The translations under genes and the position numbers were made by a program. Of a stretch of DNA of 6,391 nucleotides, positions 5,975 through 6,391 are shown piece after piece. Location: contig CALMNV010000260.1 in NCBI GenBank assembly GCA_937873285.1, positions 1 through 6,391 of the forward strand, in the 5' to 3' direction. Under the pieces are notes generated by a model that ran no database searches, was not told where the DNA came from, and worked only from the letters and a program-made list of their open reading frames with translations. Each line of letters starts with the position of its first letter. Position 1 is the stretch's first letter. Source of the DNA: an uncultured Intrasporangium sp. GTDB taxonomy: Bacteria; Actinomycetota; Actinomycetes; Actinomycetales; Dermatophilaceae.

Positions 5975-6391
5975 GCGGGCCTCGATCCAGGTTGAGCGGG
6001 TGGAGGTGTTCTTGGCCCAGTCGACGGCGCGGGCCCGCACCTCGTAGAGGCCCTTGCCGACAAGGGCGCCGGAGCCCTTGCGACCGTCCCAGAGGAACTT
6101 GATGGTGGTGCCGGCGGACGCCTTCTTGGCGGGAAGCCGGCGAATCAACCACCCGGAGGAGGTGAAGATCTCGAGGCTGACCATGGAGCCCTCGCTGACG
6201 GGCACCGCGATGACAGGCTTGGCCACGCCGGGCTTGAAGGGGTTGGGCGTGGCGGTGACGCTGCCGATGCTCGGCGCGATCGTGTCGATCCGGACGCCCA
6301 CCAGCTTGGTGGTGACCGTCTTGCCCGGGTCGGTGGCGCGCACGACGAAGCGGTAGGACCCGGATGGCAGGACCCGGCCGGCGGTGTCCCG
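5972..6391 (-). CDS. C-terminal part of a surface protein with tandem FlgD-type Ig-like domains (5' end outside window)
   Basis: The last 139 residues of a longer protein are visible; the frame is open to the window edge. A GTG at 6343 could in principle start it, but the coding pattern continues upstream of it, so I treat the gene as partial. One complete FlgD-like Ig domain is seen: a PNPFKPG entry motif, a run of alternating strands, then WDGRKGSG, VGKGLYEVRARAVD and a short tail. The first 30 or so residues (DTAG, LPSGSYRFVVRATD) match the end of another such domain, so at least two stand in tandem. These domains are known as C-terminal modules of secreted or surface proteins, where they act as spacers or attachment units; no catalytic residues are visible here. 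The stop TGA shares its A with the ATG of the oxidase gene, so the two are translated together. The N-terminal function is unknown because it is off the window. Confidence 0.85.
   Translation of the reverse strand, partial: RDTAGRVLPSGSYRFVVRATDPGKTVTTKLVGVRIDTIAPSIGSVTATPNPFKPGVAKPVIAVPVSEGSMVSLEIFTSSGWLIRRLPAKKASAGTTIKFLWDGRKGSGALVGKGLYEVRARAVDWAKNTSTRSTWIEAR
5980..5983 (-). promoter_or_regulatory. Ribosome binding site of the oxidase gene
   Basis: On the minus strand GAGG lies 7 nt before the ATG at 5972, inside the last codons of the upstream gene. It supports this start over any upstream one. Its position within the preceding coding region also suggests coupled translation. Confidence 0.6.

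Noticed and set aside
3474..6047. 857-codon open frame on the plus strand
   Set aside because: It is antisense to the oxidase gene, whose minus-strand protein has clear copper motifs, cupredoxin repeats and membrane segments. Long antisense frames are expected in G+C-rich DNA, and its product is Arg/Gly-rich with no domain.
5973..6152. Oxidase start extended upstream to position 6152
   Set aside because: The extra 60 residues are Arg/His/Pro-rich out-of-frame readings of the upstream Ig-domain gene. The ATG at 5972 has a Shine-Dalgarno site and overlaps the upstream stop.

Overview
The window is very G+C-rich (about 70% by eye), with codons that mostly end in G or C. This points to an actinomycete. 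The proteins and codon style would suit a Micrococcales/Intrasporangiaceae-type organism, but the sequence alone does not prove the genus.

All supported genes lie on the minus strand and read from high to low coordinates as one tightly coupled operon. At 6391-5972 is the C-terminal end of a surface protein built from FlgD-type Ig-like domains; its start lies outside the window. Its stop codon shares one base with the start of a 1707-residue membrane-anchored multicopper oxidase (5972-849). The oxidase stop in turn overlaps, as ATGA, the start of a 211-residue single-pass membrane protein (852-217). Just past that last stop, a tandem array of five 33-bp repeats (45-208, plus 8 bp of a sixth unit) fills most of the end of the window. 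No tRNA, rRNA, CRISPR, IS element or recognisable promoter is visible, so the operon promoter should lie beyond position 6391.

The oxidase is the centrepiece. After an N-terminal module of five predicted membrane segments, it carries three homologous two-domain cupredoxin units, six cupredoxin domains in all, as in ceruloplasmin and as proposed for MnxG-type manganese oxidases. Only one full set of copper ligands survives. It is in an order unlike laccases and ceruloplasmin: the HxxHxH and HCHxxxH motifs lie in domain 2, upstream of the two HxH motifs in domain 3. The active site is therefore predicted at the junction of the first and second units. The other copies keep single relic histidines at aligned positions. 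The type 1 axial position is Phe, which in known laccases goes with a high redox potential.

A working model is a cell-surface metal or phenol oxidase (Mn(II), Fe(II) or Cu(I) are candidate substrates). It would be co-translated with a small Met-containing membrane-anchored partner and follow an Ig-repeat surface protein. The substrate assignment is inference only.
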